Positions 41,362 through 52,650 are shown, counted from the first letter of the stretch. The stretch: DNA of 64,000 nucleotides from Chondrus crispus (GCF_000350225.1 NW_005179033.1:124001-188000), one strand, 5' to 3'. Notes: generated by a model from the letters alone, not told the origin. A program made the numbers and translations.

Positions 41362-41981
41362 TGTAGCATAAACCCCCGGTCGCGTTGGGGGTTTAGCTGT
41401 GGTTCTTCGAAGACCTGTGTACGCGAGAGAGGACAAAAACACACACACCAGAAAACAACGCGACCGGTGGTAGCGTGGTAGAGCGGTGGGGAGCGGACGC
41501 GAACACAGTACGCAGTAGAGCGGTTCGACGCGTTCGACGCCCGGGGGCGGCGCTAGTTAGCGTTCTAGCACCGACGGGCGGAGGCGGATCCAGTTTGCGC
41601 GCGTACGTTCGCGACCGCTACCCGCGTTAGTTTCTAGTTAACGCGCTCGCGTTAAGAGAACGCGTTTAGAATAAGCGGACGGGGTTAGACCTGCGGTGGA
41701 GGATCTGGTACCAAGCCCGTGCTTGTCCTTTTTCTCCCACCGCCGCCCGGTCGCCCTGTCGTTTAATATACAAGTGAATAATCTACCATACATACTACAA
41801 TATCTATCTAGTGGCTTACACGGTAAGCTCGCGTTCCTTACTCCGGATTGCCCCGCTGTACACGTGCACAGCGAGCATCAAGCGCGTACTTACAGCCGCG
41901 GGCGTACGCGCTGTAAAACGTGTCATGTGTGTACAGTAGCCGCCCCCAGCAGTGAATAATCACCTTTGCGATTATGCTACA
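41362..41981 (-). repeat. Chromovirus 1 5' LTR
   Basis: 620 bp, partner of 25852-26471; followed outward by the GTCAG duplication (41982-41986). Confidence 0.95.
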
Positions 41982-41998
41982 GTCAGAAGTAGAGGGAG

Positions 41999-42288
41999 TG
42001 TGGAAAAATAGCACTTGACGGTGACGTTTTACTGTAGTAAATAAATGCATCTCAACGAAATTATAAAAATGCACGAAACGGTAGCATTTAATAAGTTCAG
42101 ATGTCAAAGGAGAGTGCATCCTCTCCTACATGGATTTTGTGAGAGCGTAAAACATAACATGGAGAGAGAATAAAGGAGGACGGGAGTAGCATAAATGCAT
42201 AGAGAGTCGAGGCAGACTAGCTGCCGACATTAGCAAGCATGACAACAAAATCCACAGCAATAAAAAGGGCGATTCCCTTCATTCGCCC
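41999..42288 (+). repeat. Putative 3' LTR of copia element B
   Basis: Partner of 18996-19285; preceded by the purine tract at 41987-41998. Confidence 0.7.
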
Positions 42289-42599
42289 GGGCGAATGGAC
42301 CGGCTAGTGTCCGCGCGCTTCAATCTCACTCCCCTGCCGTGTGCGTGGTTCTTTTCGCAAAGTCCTGTTGGAGAACGGGCTGAGAGTGTCCCCGTCGCAA
42401 TAGATGAAAAATGGGGATTGCTTGACAATTACAAGTATTTTTTCTTTTAATATTGAGGTTTTTGTCCGATATCCTGAGCACCCCCTTTATTGCAGTACTG
42501 CTGCTCAAAAAGGAGTAATTTCAACAGCACACGTGGCACATTCACCGACCGGTGCAGAGAACCTACAGTATTGTCTAGACCATAAGTGACATGTAGGGG

Positions 42600-42717
42600 T
42601 TGTCTCCTGGATACGAATGCAGACACGCTCCGAGTGTAGATATGAGCCCCGAGGCTTCCCGAAGGCGTCGTATCGCAGCACGTGGAAGCGTGTCTGCACG
42701 ATGTAACCAGGAGACAA
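42600..42717. mobile_element. 118-bp MITE-like inverted repeat
   Basis: Terminal inverted repeats of about 31 bp, starting TTGTCTCCTGG and containing CAGACACGCT, enclose about 55 bp. A diverged copy of one half, including internal TGCGATA...GGGCTCATA, starts at 43108. The right end is followed by TA; the left lacks a clear target duplication. Confidence 0.7.
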
Positions 42718-43002
42718 TATGCTTGTCTACCGGCTGCTACCGGGACTGTCAGCCATTGCGATTACAGTGGATTCGAGTAAAATTGTTGGCTCGATTATTG
42801 TCGGCAATGTGGTGCAGACTTTTCGGCAGTAGTGCGGACATCTGCGATTTTTGCACTGCGGTGAACCACGCCCTCGGGAAACAAGCCCTTTCGAGTAACA
42901 TTTCCTTTACCCCCGTTTGTCCCGGTTGTCACGGTGCGTATGTCCTCTCACCCGGTAGACAAAATTAGGATGTCTGATGTCAGCCATTCCAGGCCATAGT
43001 CA

Positions 43003-43117
43003 AGAGACAATATGCTTGTCTACCGGCTGCTACAGGGACTGTCAACAGTCTACCGGTCGCTACAGGGACTGTGGACAGTCCCTGTAGCAGCCGGTAGACA
43101 AGCATATTGTCTCCTGG
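43003..43117. repeat. Fold-back repeat next to the MITE copy
   Basis: Arms of about 41 bp (43003-43043 and 43074-43117; GAGACAATATGCTTGTCTAC at the left) are reverse complements with few mismatches. The spacer is a further direct copy of part of the arm (GTCTACCGGTCGCTACAGGG). The same arm occurs a third time at 42711-42752. Confidence 0.88.
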
Positions 43118-43639
43118 CTACATCGTACAGACACGTTGCCTCATGTTGCGATATGATGCCCTCAGCAAGCTTTCGGGCTCATACAGCGGGTTTCCCACAT
43201 GCTCAAACGTGTGACCATACATTTGAACATTTGCAAAATCTGCCGAAATATAATAAATTATTGAAGTATGAGTCCTTCGACACTTCGTTGACCTCCGCTG
43301 GACAACTGGGAAGGGCCTATGCCAGCGCAAGGGGTGGTGTTTAACCACGTTTGACACTTCCATTGGCATTGTCGCGTTCGTTGTTCCCGCGGAATGGTCA
43401 TTTTGCTGTTGGCGATTCAAAAAAGGCGAGGTCTGGGACATAAACCTTCGTTCGGCGTCATTGCAGAACCCATGTCCCCAAGGCATATATTCTAAGATAA
43501 TTATGTTCCAACTTCATCCTTCGTAGTTCCAAATCATAGACCTGAGACTACCCACTCTCCCTCATTCCTTTACATCTTCAAAACCCTCCATAGTCCCTCG
43601 CATGCTCAAATCCACACCTAGCGTCGCACCCACGCCGCG

Positions 43640-44254
43640 ATGGACTCGGTCGGTACCACTACTTTCTACAGCAAGCATCCGTGGTTGTTTTGTTGGCAAA
43701 AGCTACAGTATCATAAACGGAGCTTGCATCCCGCGCATGTCAGTCGCCGGATTCACTATAGGTTCACTAACAGCCAATTGCCTCATAGAAATTGTTCGCC
43801 CACTGCCGAGGAAGAAGGTCAAATTATAGAAATACTGCTGGATTACAGCCTCAATGGTCGTCGGATGCAACGGGATGATCTCAAAGATGCAGTTCAAAAT
43901 TTAGTTAGTAACTTCCGTTTGGGCCGCCGTCAAATGGTGCGAATTAAAAACAGGCCGGGAGATAAGTTTTGTCGAAACTTCCGGAAGAGACACGCTGGGG
44001 GTTTTTCATTCCGAAAACTGTATGAGCAAGCTGCAAAATGATATGCCGCTACAAATGCAGAAGTGCTTACGGAGCACAAAGCAGCGTTAGAACGCCTCAC
44101 TGCGGAGCACAACACCGATGTCAAACGAATCGTCATTTATGATGAGAGTAGCATGTCTGCAGACAATTACAATTGTAATTGTCAGCAGTCATGCCACTCT
44201 CAGTGTGTGTCCAAAGAGATGCAACATCCATCTCAAGCGCAATTAAAATGTTAA
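43640..44254 (+). pseudogene. Pogo/CENP-B-like transposase N-terminus
   Basis: One frame from ATG 43640. It contains the second, CENP-B-type helix-turn-helix: TAEEEGQIIEILLDYSLNGR, then RRDDL-like DDLKDAVQNLV and GDKFCRNFRKRH, which in Tc1-pogo/Tigger transposases binds the terminal repeats. After an in-frame TGA (44039) come TEHKAALERLTAEH and IVIYDESS, matching the entry to the DDE domain with its first Asp. The frame ends at 44254 and the rest of the catalytic domain is absent. An upstream HTH is not clear. Confidence 0.68.
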
Positions 44255-44839
44255 TCGAATGGCATTAATGATATTTGTCCATACCAGAGGTGATGTAGAG
44301 CGTTAAATGTTCGTCCTTCAGGGTACAAGGATAAGGTACAGAAGATTGCGAGGAACCGGCGGTAAAAAAGTTGGAACGCATTTCTGATGTCCTATCTCGT
44401 GGGGCTATGGTAGCCAGTCGCCTGGATGTCGCAAGCGTTGACATGTTTAATGTTTTGGCGTGGGCCAGGTAGATTGTTCTCTACCTGAAGGACCTTACAA
44501 ATGGGAATGGTAAGGTATTTTTTGTACGATGACAAGCGGTCCTGCATGACTTTCGCAGTTTTAGAACTGTTTCGAAACAATAACGGTATTGCATACGCGC
44601 TCCCCTCCCACACAAGCGGAACGATACAACCGTCATATGTGGGCTTGTTTTGCAGTGGAAACAAAAATATATGGAGATGGTGGAGGCGTTTGTGGCGAGT
44701 ACGCCGCTGTGGGAGCAGGTTTTGGATGAGTTTAATGTGTGTGAGTTGATAAGCAGGGCATACAAGTTTGCAGTTACACACGCAAGAATAACCAGAGCTT
44801 TTATGGCGAGTGAGTCCAATGCTGACTCTTCCAACTAAT
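44255..44839. other. No gene recognised
   Basis: Short overlapping frames on both strands (plus 44501-44838, minus 44392-44834) without motifs. Confidence 0.45.
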
Positions 44840-47131
44840 CTTGACTCAAGCTTGCTCTAATTGGGAGTGATTGGTCGGAAAAAGTACTCGGCCCCCAAAT
44901 AGCCACATATGCTTTGCATAGGACGGGTTGCTTTGGAAGTTCTTCACGTATGGGGATTCCTTGGTGGATGATTGAATCATGATATTCCTTGCTTGAACAA
45001 CGTGACGAAGCGCTTCAGTACAGTAGTCTTGAAAAGACAGGTGCCGGTCATTGAAAATAGAGTGGAATGAGTGCGTTCAACAAATCCATTTAACGCTGGA
45101 GTGAGGGGGTAGATTTTGTGAAGTCCACTCCTTCCGCTGCGAATAGCTTCTGCGATCTAAAAAACTCTGACCCGCTATCTGTTTGTGCCGTCTTCCTCCG
45201 GACACCCGTCTGCCTCTTGAATCGTTTCATGAACTGAATTAGACGCTGAGAAGCTTCACTTTTGTATTCCAGTAGGCACACAGCGACAAATCTTGACTGT
45301 TCATCATGATAGTCAAGAAATACTCGTACCGATCGTGCGGTCTTGGGTTGATTCTTCCCATTGAATCTGCGTGGATGTAGCCAGGAGCATTACCTTTCGT
45401 CAGAATGCCTCGAAAGAACCGTCGAAAATTTCCCTTCGAACGTGGATCGCAATGGTTTCCCCAAGCTGCAATAGCGTTAGAATACCGGCTTCAATCAAGC
45501 GCTTTATATCAGTTGAAGTACCCAGATGCCCGAGTCTAGAATGCCATGTTTCGATTGAACCGTACTTCATGAGCCGTGAGATTCTAAGCAAGACGTTAAA
45601 TTGATGCCAAACCTATCCGCAGACTCTATTTCTAAGCTATCCAACTCGACAACACCACCGACATCAGACTCTTCATCAGATTCGGAATCAAGGTATGAGT
45701 CACTGTCGGCTTTGCTTGTCAGGTCTGGTACGTCTACATCATCAGATAAGTCTTCTTCTGCTTTAGGGACCATCACGTGGCATCTAATTACTTCTCTCAT
45801 TAACTTCCAAATGATTTCTTCGCTCCCCTCCACTGGGCAATGAAACCTTTTGTCACCTTTCGGTATGTAGAACAGTCCAGAAGTGTCCTTGAACGCCGTC
45901 CCAACAATTCCGAGGTTGTCTTCAATGTCCATAATGACTACCTTCTGAGGCAAGAACAGTACACATAACTCCCTTTCGGTCAACCCAGGGATTGATAAGA
46001 AACTCATCGCGAGGTTCGGAGCAGCAAGTGTACCAGACAACCTCATGTCAGTCACACCATCTTGCGACTGCCAAGTCACAACCCTTGACCCACGACAGTT
46101 TGCTACTATCTCAGAATCGCCGCCAAATGATGTAATAACCTCACACAAAGCCGTGTCTTCGAGAATTTCAACATCATTTGTCATATGCGTTGTAGTACCT
46201 GAGTCAAGCATCATGACACGTGGTAGGGAGAATTTGGACACATGGGCTTTTGCAATTGCGGCACGTTTCTTCATTTTCGATTTGTCATTTTTCTAATTAG
46301 CAGGTTCTGCTTTCTCATCTGGGTGTTTGGGAACTTTACCTTCCTTCGACATATCCAAACAATTCCTGGAGTTCTTCCAGTTGAACCAGTGTTGGTCAAT
46401 GCTGTGGATTCTTCTTTTACAATTCGCATTGATTTTGAGACGGTGCGGCACGTTAAAATTTCTTTTCTCTTCCTTTGAACGAAATCTGCTCCTCCAGAAG
46501 TCTAGCCGTAACTATTTCTCATGTCATCGAATCATCGAACATTGTCTTAACTGCTGCCGCGATGGCAGTAAGCTCCGGAACCTGGACAGAGGCGATCAAC
46601 AATGAAATGGATAACTCGTCTGGAATTATATTTTTCATGCCCTCAAGCTGCTCAAGTGTGGCAGCTATCTGATCAATATATGTCCACATGCTTTTCCTGA
46701 TGCTATCGTATTGGAGGTTATTGAACTCAGTCATCTTTGTGACGCGCGTTGCGGTAGACCTAGAATCATACCGTTTTCCAGGCGTCTTTGCACTTCATTC
46801 GGCGGGCCAATACAAGACCGAACCACGCTGAGTTCTTGGTCAGATAATGCAGCAACAATGATGTTGCTTGCTTTCTTATGATCTATCGTAAACTTTGTCT
46901 GGAGCGTTGCATCTTCGTGCCGGTTGGTACTGGACAGAACCTCTTCAATTCATCTACTGTCGCATGCCCCATATATCCCGATTCTTCCTGCAGGAAGAAT
47001 CGGGATATATGGGGCATTGGATGAAAAGATGGTTTCCGTCCATGGACGGAAACCATCTTCTCATCCAATGCATTCATGCGGATCTTTGGCGATGAATGCG
47101 ACATTGTACGCCATACAGCACGCAACGGCAA
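44840..47131 (-). pseudogene. Copia element C relic (gag-PR-INT), no RT
   Basis: Leftward copia remnant. Gag (UBN2 type): about 47131-46519, with NLQYDSIRKSMWTYIDQIA and ELSISLLIASV. Protease: MMLDSGTTTHMTND (near 46210) in the 45567-46274 frame, which ends in an acidic spacer. Pre-integrase: WHSRLGHLGTSTDIKRLIEA (near 45540). Integrase: TDSGSEFF (near 45175), NGFVERTHSTLF (near 45095) with the catalytic E, and a degraded FGxxxF block near 44880. The RT and RNase H are missing, so the element was truncated on the left. Two palindromes disrupt gag at 46964-47071. Confidence 0.82.
46964..47071. repeat. Two back-to-back palindromes in copia C gag
   Basis: 46964-47017 is a perfect 54-bp palindrome with no spacer (centre CCTG|CAGG). 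47014-47071 is a second, 58-bp palindrome (centre CCAT|GG) with one mismatch pair; they overlap by four bases. Confidence 0.95.
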
Positions 47132-47134
47132 CGT

Positions 47135-47990
47135 ATCGGATAAAGTAAGTACTCAAAAGGACTGAAAATAGTTGGCGACAAGGGAGGTAATTTGGTTTGA
47201 GTCCGTCCAATTTTCGTGCGTAGTTTCAGCGTCCGTTACCCGTTACCTAAAAAAGCCGAAGTTGAAGAAAATTCTTCTTTAGTCAGGTGTTCTTTTATCG
47301 TCAGTTTGCATAGTAGTCGCTAATTATACACCCAGTAGTGTAGACCCTACACACTAGCAGAGGTAAAGGCAATGAATGCAGGCGTCTACTTCTAGTCCTG
47401 TGCGTCTAGTACACCTAGGATACACCTCCGCACATCGACAGATCGCTACCTGGATTGTCTGATTGTGATAAAATGTGCCCTACTAAGGTTATATGCAAAG
47501 TCGGGAAACACGTGTTTTACAACAAATTCCATCAAAAGTTCTGCAAAAATGAACAAAAACGAACAACGCCTTTTCCAAAACTCACAGAACCTCCAAAACA
47601 CGCTTCATATGAATTTTACGTGAATTTTGACAGCCTCTGTAGCGCTTCGACCTCAAACCGCACACCACCACCACCATTCATTTAACCATTCGCGCCCTTC
47701 ACACAACGTCACACACCTCTTTCACAGCCGTCGTACGTCAAACTCAAGTATGTGATCGTCGTCTATCTCTAACGTACTCAAAGAAACGCCTGGTACACCT
47801 CTGCCAATCCTTGACACCAGCTATATCGAATATATCCCTCGCATTGCCACAAAACGACTGCAGAACGACCCGCTACCACCCCAAGTCAACCCTCTGGAGC
47901 ATGCCATTTTGTCATCGAGAACCTGGCGATCCTTGTAACGAGCTACAACGTAAGATTCAGCGGGTATTTATGAACGAAGGAAAACGTCAC
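47135..47990. other. Intergenic, no gene recognised
   Basis: AT-rich; only short frames. Confidence 0.5.
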
Positions 47991-47997
47991 GCAACGA

Positions 47998-48690
47998 ATT
48001 CCGAGCAAGGTTTGGAAGAAGTTGTACGCAGACTACATGCACAAGTCCGAGGAAAGCTGCCGTGACTTAGGCGTTCAGTTTCTCAAAGGGTCGCTTCCTG
48101 CAGAACGGACGCTGCAAGAAGATTTGAGAGGTGCACTTAATGGACAGGTAACGGGTACCTCTGATGAGGGGGCTGGACTTAAAGTCACGGTGCAGTGCGA
48201 AGACACTCTGCAAAGGTTGTAAACGTCGGATGGATACGCCACGCGCAACGTGTTGCGATTTCGTGATGACATGGTCAGCGGAAACCTTCCAAGCCGAGCT
48301 CCAACTAAGACGGATGCACATGATGAGGCAGCGGTCGCTAATGAAAACAAAGCCTGTGAAAGCAAAATCGGTGAAGATTCGAATGCAGATCCTGTAAAAA
48401 GAGGTGTAACTCGTCTTGAAGTAAAACCACGTGCTGCAGATGGAATAAACAGAATGGTGGACACGATGGAAGTGACAGAGGCGAACAATGGTAATCTGAT
48501 TAGGGAGCACGTCGTATTGGCTAAGACAAGTTTCTTGCACGTATCTGCGCGCAGGGATGAGAAGGCGAAAATGCATCAAGTTGAGTTGCGCAACAGTAAG
48601 TTAGAAATCCGTAAGAAACAGCTAGACGAGCTCGCGTTACTCCGTGACAATAGCGTCATTACAAAAGAAGCGTTTTTTGGATCGCGTTAA
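47998..48690 (+). pseudogene. Harbinger-type accessory protein with C-terminal coiled coil
   Basis: Frame open from 47980 to 48222 (KVWKKLYADYMHKSEES..., ERTLQEDLRGALNG), then an in-frame TAA at 48220, then open to 48690. The C-terminal part (KMHQVELRNSKLEIRKKQLDE) is a charged coiled coil like the tail of trihelix/NAM-associated proteins, including the one at 3712-4896. It lies head-on to the HARBI1-like gene at 48966-49763; PIF/Harbinger transposons carry exactly such a transposase plus Myb-like protein pair. The DNA-binding part is not recognisable here. Confidence 0.45.
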
Positions 48691-48965
48691 ACTAGTTCTT
48701 TCAGGTCATCCTTGTCCTTGATAAGACTAAATTGTAGATACAGATCTAGTAAAGTGTGCGTGAGCGCTATCCCCAAATGTTTACGAATGTATTCCGAATA
48801 TCCTGCGTGCTAAATGCCCGTTATCTTCAAATGTGAAGTACATCAGGCTCCGATGTATGAAGTTCGTTAGTCCAGCACATGCTTCAAAAAGAACTTTAAA
48901 GTGGTACCTCCGGTTTTTACTCCCGGTTAGGAAGCGCCGAAAGTGATTTCTTGACCTCGTATACG

Positions 48966-49763
48966 TCACTTCAGCTTGACGCGACGTGCTGCATGGCGTG
49001 GGTTAGAAGCATTAACTGCAGGGTTGCTTGAATCAACCAGCATCTCCCTGTTGTCAATTGTGCGAATGATATACATTTCTTCCCCCTTGTAGCCAGGATC
49101 ACCAAGCACATACTCCAAAACTTGATCCAGGTCATCGTTGACCAAGTCCTCACGCCAATGTTCATGAATGTGTGATTTTCTTAGGCAACGAACATCGTGA
49201 AAGGAACCAGCAAAACCAGCATCGACATATAAGAACATGCCATCATGTTCTATGATAACCAAATTGTTAAAGCAGTACATTTTCTTACGGTTGTTATAAT
49301 AGCGCTTGTGCTCACCTATACGCGGTCGCATAATTTTGCATGACGTGCCATCAACATGGCTAACGTAACCAGGAAAATCAGGGGGTTATTGTGCTAGCGC
49401 GCGTTCGTTAGCATCAGGCCAACGTACCTCATCAAAGAGCGCTTCGTTGATGACCTTGGCTACATAAATCGCATCTGCGAATAAAGAAGTAGAACTATAG
49501 TTCCATGAACATTATTCGCAGCCGACACTATCATTTTGTCTGCAGTACAAGAGAAAAGCCATTATTCGTTCTGCAGGATCAAGATTAGTAGGGCGTCTTG
49601 TTTTGCGCATCGGCAACCCAGTCGACGGACTGTTGGCAATCAAATTGGGGACAGTCCTTTGCCACAATCGCTCCCATTCCGATGGGAAGAAGCCTGTTAC
49701 GGACTTAAAGGTACTGCTATGGGCGTGAAGAAGACTTCGCAGACGTTCAATTTTAGGAGTCAT
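48966..49763 (-). pseudogene. PIF/Harbinger (HARBI1-like) DDE transposase
   Basis: One frame of about 265 codons from ATG 49763 (TPKIERLRSLLHAH, DPAERIMAFLLYCRQND), broken by TAA at 49512 and at 49386. The DDE_Tnp_4 blocks are clear: YVSHVDGTSCKI (first D), FLYVDAGFAGSFHDVRCLR (second D) and YVLGDPGYKGEEMYII (third acidic block). HARBI1-type enzymes cut and paste with 3-bp TWA target sites and need a Myb-like partner. The C-terminus ends at 48966 after NPRHAARRVKLK. I did not find terminal repeats. Confidence 0.82.
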
Positions 49764-50246
49764 GAGATTTGCAGAGAGCAGAGAGTTCCTGCTTATCTAT
49801 ATCTCCTGTAGTGTCGCCGAGTGGGTCGATGTACATGCTCGAGGCTTGTGCGTCTTGCTGTTGTTGCTTTGAGATGGAAATATGGTTCTGTAAAACGGGC
49901 AGTGAGCTCAGGACGATGTATGTTTCGGAGTCAGAAGATGATGAGTCTTCAACGGCCATACCTGTTGCGGCTGTAAGAAATGTCACTCGAGGATGGGCTG
50001 ACGCGCCTTTCAGGGTTACGATGACATCAACAAGGCCTGCTTGTGGAAGAGGCAGAACGTTGTTATTCGATAGAAACATGTAACGGGCACATGAATCTAA
50101 ATCTCGAGTGGAAAACTCGAGACCGGGAGATGTCCTTGTTCGATTACAGAAATGATCTAATTCGTGAAATTTCAGTTGGACGGAGGCGGTGGTTGCCTTA
50201 TCATGCTCTTTCCAACTCGGCCGCAATATGCACACATCGCAACTTG
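49764..50246 (-). other. Open frame of unknown nature (49753-50235)
   Basis: Minus-strand frame of 160 codons with a Ser/Asp-rich stretch (VEDSSSSDSETYIVLSS) and a QQQQ run. It overlaps the start of the HARBI1 relic by 11 bp in another frame. No domain is recognised; it may be another transposon fragment. Confidence 0.3.
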
Positions 50247-50251
50247 CTCAT

Positions 50252-50542
50252 TATCGCACATTGTACAAAATTCAGAGATGAGAGATGGGCCTTATCGACG
50301 ATTATTGTCGTGAGAGGCTTAAGTACCGAAGTAAAGAAAATGGATATCTAAACAACTATGGGAAGCGAGCATGGTCTGGACAATCTGAGAAGGCGAGGTC
50401 CCTGTAAAGCGCGTCGTGGCTCTGCAACTGCGGGTCGTTGGTGCAGGCGCATATGCAATTTTTGCCTTCTGCATCATGTCTGACTCAACATGAAATCCCT
50501 GAAGAGCACAGTGGCCAGCCACGAAATATAGCGGGCGCAATA
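50252..50542 (-). repeat. Chromovirus 2 3' LTR
   Basis: Partner of 56171-56462; outer end TATCGCACA next to CTCAT. Confidence 0.88.
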
Positions 50543-50563
50543 GGCCTCTTCCTCAGCAAGTGG

Positions 50564-51609
50564 CTACTGTGCCATGGTCAATTTTGCTGATGCAACCAAC
50601 ACTTGATCAGGGTGTGAATTGAGAAACTTCGAAGGCATGGCTGGAATGTCTTCCCACAAATTATTCAACGGTTCCCAAGTAGGAGCAGGAGCGTCGTGGT
50701 CGAATCCCAGCCATTTCGTACAGACGTCGTACTGGTTCTTATCGCCGTTCCAGCGGAGGTCTAGTAGATTCTCAACTGTGCTGTGGTTAGATTTGTTGTT
50801 GGCTATTGTGTCCAACAATTCATCACTAATGGCCAGTTGTGCATTCGCATAAAACTTGAGACGATTGGCATGCAGGATGGATAGATTGTTCGAAATGAGA
50901 TCCTCACATTCGAAGACTAGATCGGACACCTCTGTCGTAACTCGCTGAGGTCCACACCAGATGACGCTGACCTTATGACCATTAATTCCGGCCCTTTGAG
51001 CTACTAGAACGTAGTTGCCGACCAAGAAATTGACTGAGCCCACATGTGTCTTGTCATTATGACGTTTCACGGCTGGTTCTCGTGCTTTACTGCATCGAAG
51101 GCGTGTTTCGAGATGAATATGGTCTAGAGCTTGGATCAGCACGTTCGTTTTCATAATGCGCTGTGCTCGAATGAACTCAATTGAGGCCGGAAACGGAACA
51201 ACCGGTGGCAGCAGAAAGCGTAGCGGGTTGTCGGCACGGAGTCCACTGAAGATCGTGATGGATGCTCGCTTACCCAAGCTGGGACGGACTGAGTGGTTCA
51301 AATGCTCTGGACCAAAGGGAGTACAGTAGGCCACTCTGCTTCCTTCATCCTGAACTCAGAAAGTAGGGCACGGCAGGCTCGCAGAACTTCCTTGCATATT
51401 GTTTCTAATGTACTGTTGGATTGCGGACAGTATGGTCTGGAGAAGTGATGATGGGAGTGTAGGGGGAGATTGACTTCTGTCATGAACTTGTTCTTAAAGA
51501 GGCTGCCACGATCCGAATTCCATATGAGAACCATACCAAACAACGAAAACCATTTGATCAGGGTGGTGGCGGTGGCTTCTGTATCTTCGGTCACACAAGC
51601 TTCCAGCAT
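50564..51609 (-). pseudogene. Chromovirus 2 integrase core and chromodomain
   Basis: 51298-51609 holds the second and third catalytic acidic residues (NSDRGSLFKNKFM; PQSNSTLETICKEVLRACR, LLSE). After a frame change near 51310, 50564-51334 continues with LRCSKAREPAVKRHND, VGNYVLVAQRAG (SH3-like fold) and a C-terminal chromodomain (VENLLDLRWNG, KWLGFDHDAPAPTWEPL). The N-terminal zinc part is displaced by the solo LTR to 52295-52528. Confidence 0.82.
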
Positions 51610-51645
51610 TACAAATTTTGAGGCGTCATCCTTGAGAATGAAAAC

Positions 51646-52299
51646 TGTAGCATAACCCCCCTGGGGGACTTTCTTTAGATTAGATCACGATTGATTTAGT
51701 TACTGTAGAGCCCGACGCTCTACAGTACCACCGAGGGTGTCCACGTGTGCCCCACGGCACACGTGCACACGGGTATCAGGCGCGTACGAAGCGCGCACAC
51801 ACGCGTACCACGTGTACTGTCAGCATCGATGCTGACACCGTACAGTGTAGGCCGACCTGCAATACAGTAGACCATTACAGTACCTCGGTACTGTAGTGTT
51901 ATTATAGAGGGTTGTATAATAAATATGAGCGGACCAACGGCGGAGGGGAGAGGACAAGCACGGGCTTGTCCAGAACCTACCACCTAGGTTCCGCCGGCTT
52001 ATTCTAGACTACGCGAGCGACGTTCGCGTCTGCCTAGTACGGAGGCCCGCGGGTAGTGGTCGCCCGCGGCGAGCCGGATCCCCCTCCGCCCGTCGGTACT
52101 GGACCGTTACCCGGTACCGCGCCGAGGCGTCGATCCGCTCATACGCACGCGCGACCACCTCCGATCCCGCTCTACCACGCTACCCGGGCTCGCCCGGTTC
52201 CGATAGCCGGGAGTGCTTCCTTTCCCCGTCTTCCCTCGATCCGGAGTCTCCGTCGAGCTGTGAGCAAACACCCTTCTCCGTGAGGGTGTTTATGCTACA
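51646..52299 (+). repeat. Solo LTR inside the chromovirus 2 integrase
   Basis: 654 bp from TGTAGCATAACCCCC to GGTGTTTATGCTACA, flanked by AAAAC (51641-51645) and AGAAC (52300-52304), a target duplication with one change. Ends and internal blocks (ACCGACGGGCGGAGG and GGATCC, read on the reverse strand) relate it to the chromovirus 1 LTR, but in the opposite orientation. Its internal region was lost by LTR-LTR recombination. Confidence 0.85.
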
Positions 52300-52650
52300 A
52301 GAACAACATTAATTTCCGCTGTGTGGCGGCTTTTCCCGTAAACAAGAAGTCGAAATGTAGAAGCTCTTTTGGCGCATACAAATGCAATGCATGTCCTAAT
52401 AGCCTTGGTATGCATTTCTCACCTATTGTAGCCCTACAGTGGAGACATGTTTTGCAGAATGTGGCAATGTCGCTATTCATGGCTTTCCAAAAGAAGTGGT
52501 CTCCAATGATTGCCCTGGTAGCGTCCAAACCTGGATTTCCGCCACGACCACAATGCCCAATGACGCAAACACGCAGCTGAAGCTTCTAGGCTGAGGTTGG
52601 AATTCACACTGCACCCTTTTCTGTTTTCCAAATTCCACGAGACTCTTTGA
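52295..52650 (-). pseudogene. Chromovirus 2 integrase zinc-binding region
   Basis: CVIGHCGRGGNPGLDATRAI, then GDHFFWKAM and FCKTCLHCRA make the H-H-C-C module of retroviral integrases; the expected core start (LLHFDFLFTG, first D) follows. The solo LTR cuts the frame right after this. Confidence 0.8.

Larger units (their letters stand above)
25852..41981 (-). mobile_element. Chromovirus 1: 16.1-kb Ty3/gypsy element with cargo
   Basis: Full-length element with 620-bp LTRs (25852-26471 and 41362-41981, about 17 differences by eye, about 97% identity), TG...CA ends (TGTAGCATA...TATGCTACA) and GTCAG target duplications. Transcription is leftward: primer-binding site at 41348-41360, gag 41285-39552, CCHC protein, protease, RT-RNase H, integrase with chromodomain ending at 33958. 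Then follow about 7.4 kb not found in normal chromoviruses, and finally the polypurine tract 26472-26484. Gypsy elements are usually 5-8 kb; this one is about twice that because of the cargo. It is inserted in copia B. Confidence 0.95.
18996..42288 (+). mobile_element. Copia element B, split by chromovirus 1
   Basis: Two similar copies of about 290 bp, both starting TGTGG, lie at 18996-19285 and 41999-42288 and flank a plus-strand copia gag-pol (about 21000-25830). The right copy follows a purine tract (AAGTAGAGGGAG, 41987-41998), as a 3' LTR should. The 16.1-kb chromovirus is inserted 12 bp before that LTR, with GTCAG duplicated. Removing it leaves an element of about 7.2 kb. The LTRs are clearly diverged and the right outer boundary shows no matching target duplication, so the element is old or its end is eroded. 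Confidence 0.72.

Noticed and set aside
18996..42288. The 290-bp repeat pair as unrelated dispersed repeats
   Set aside because: They flank one copia gag-pol, the right one follows a purine tract, and both start TGTGG; LTRs are the simpler reading, though no target duplication was found.
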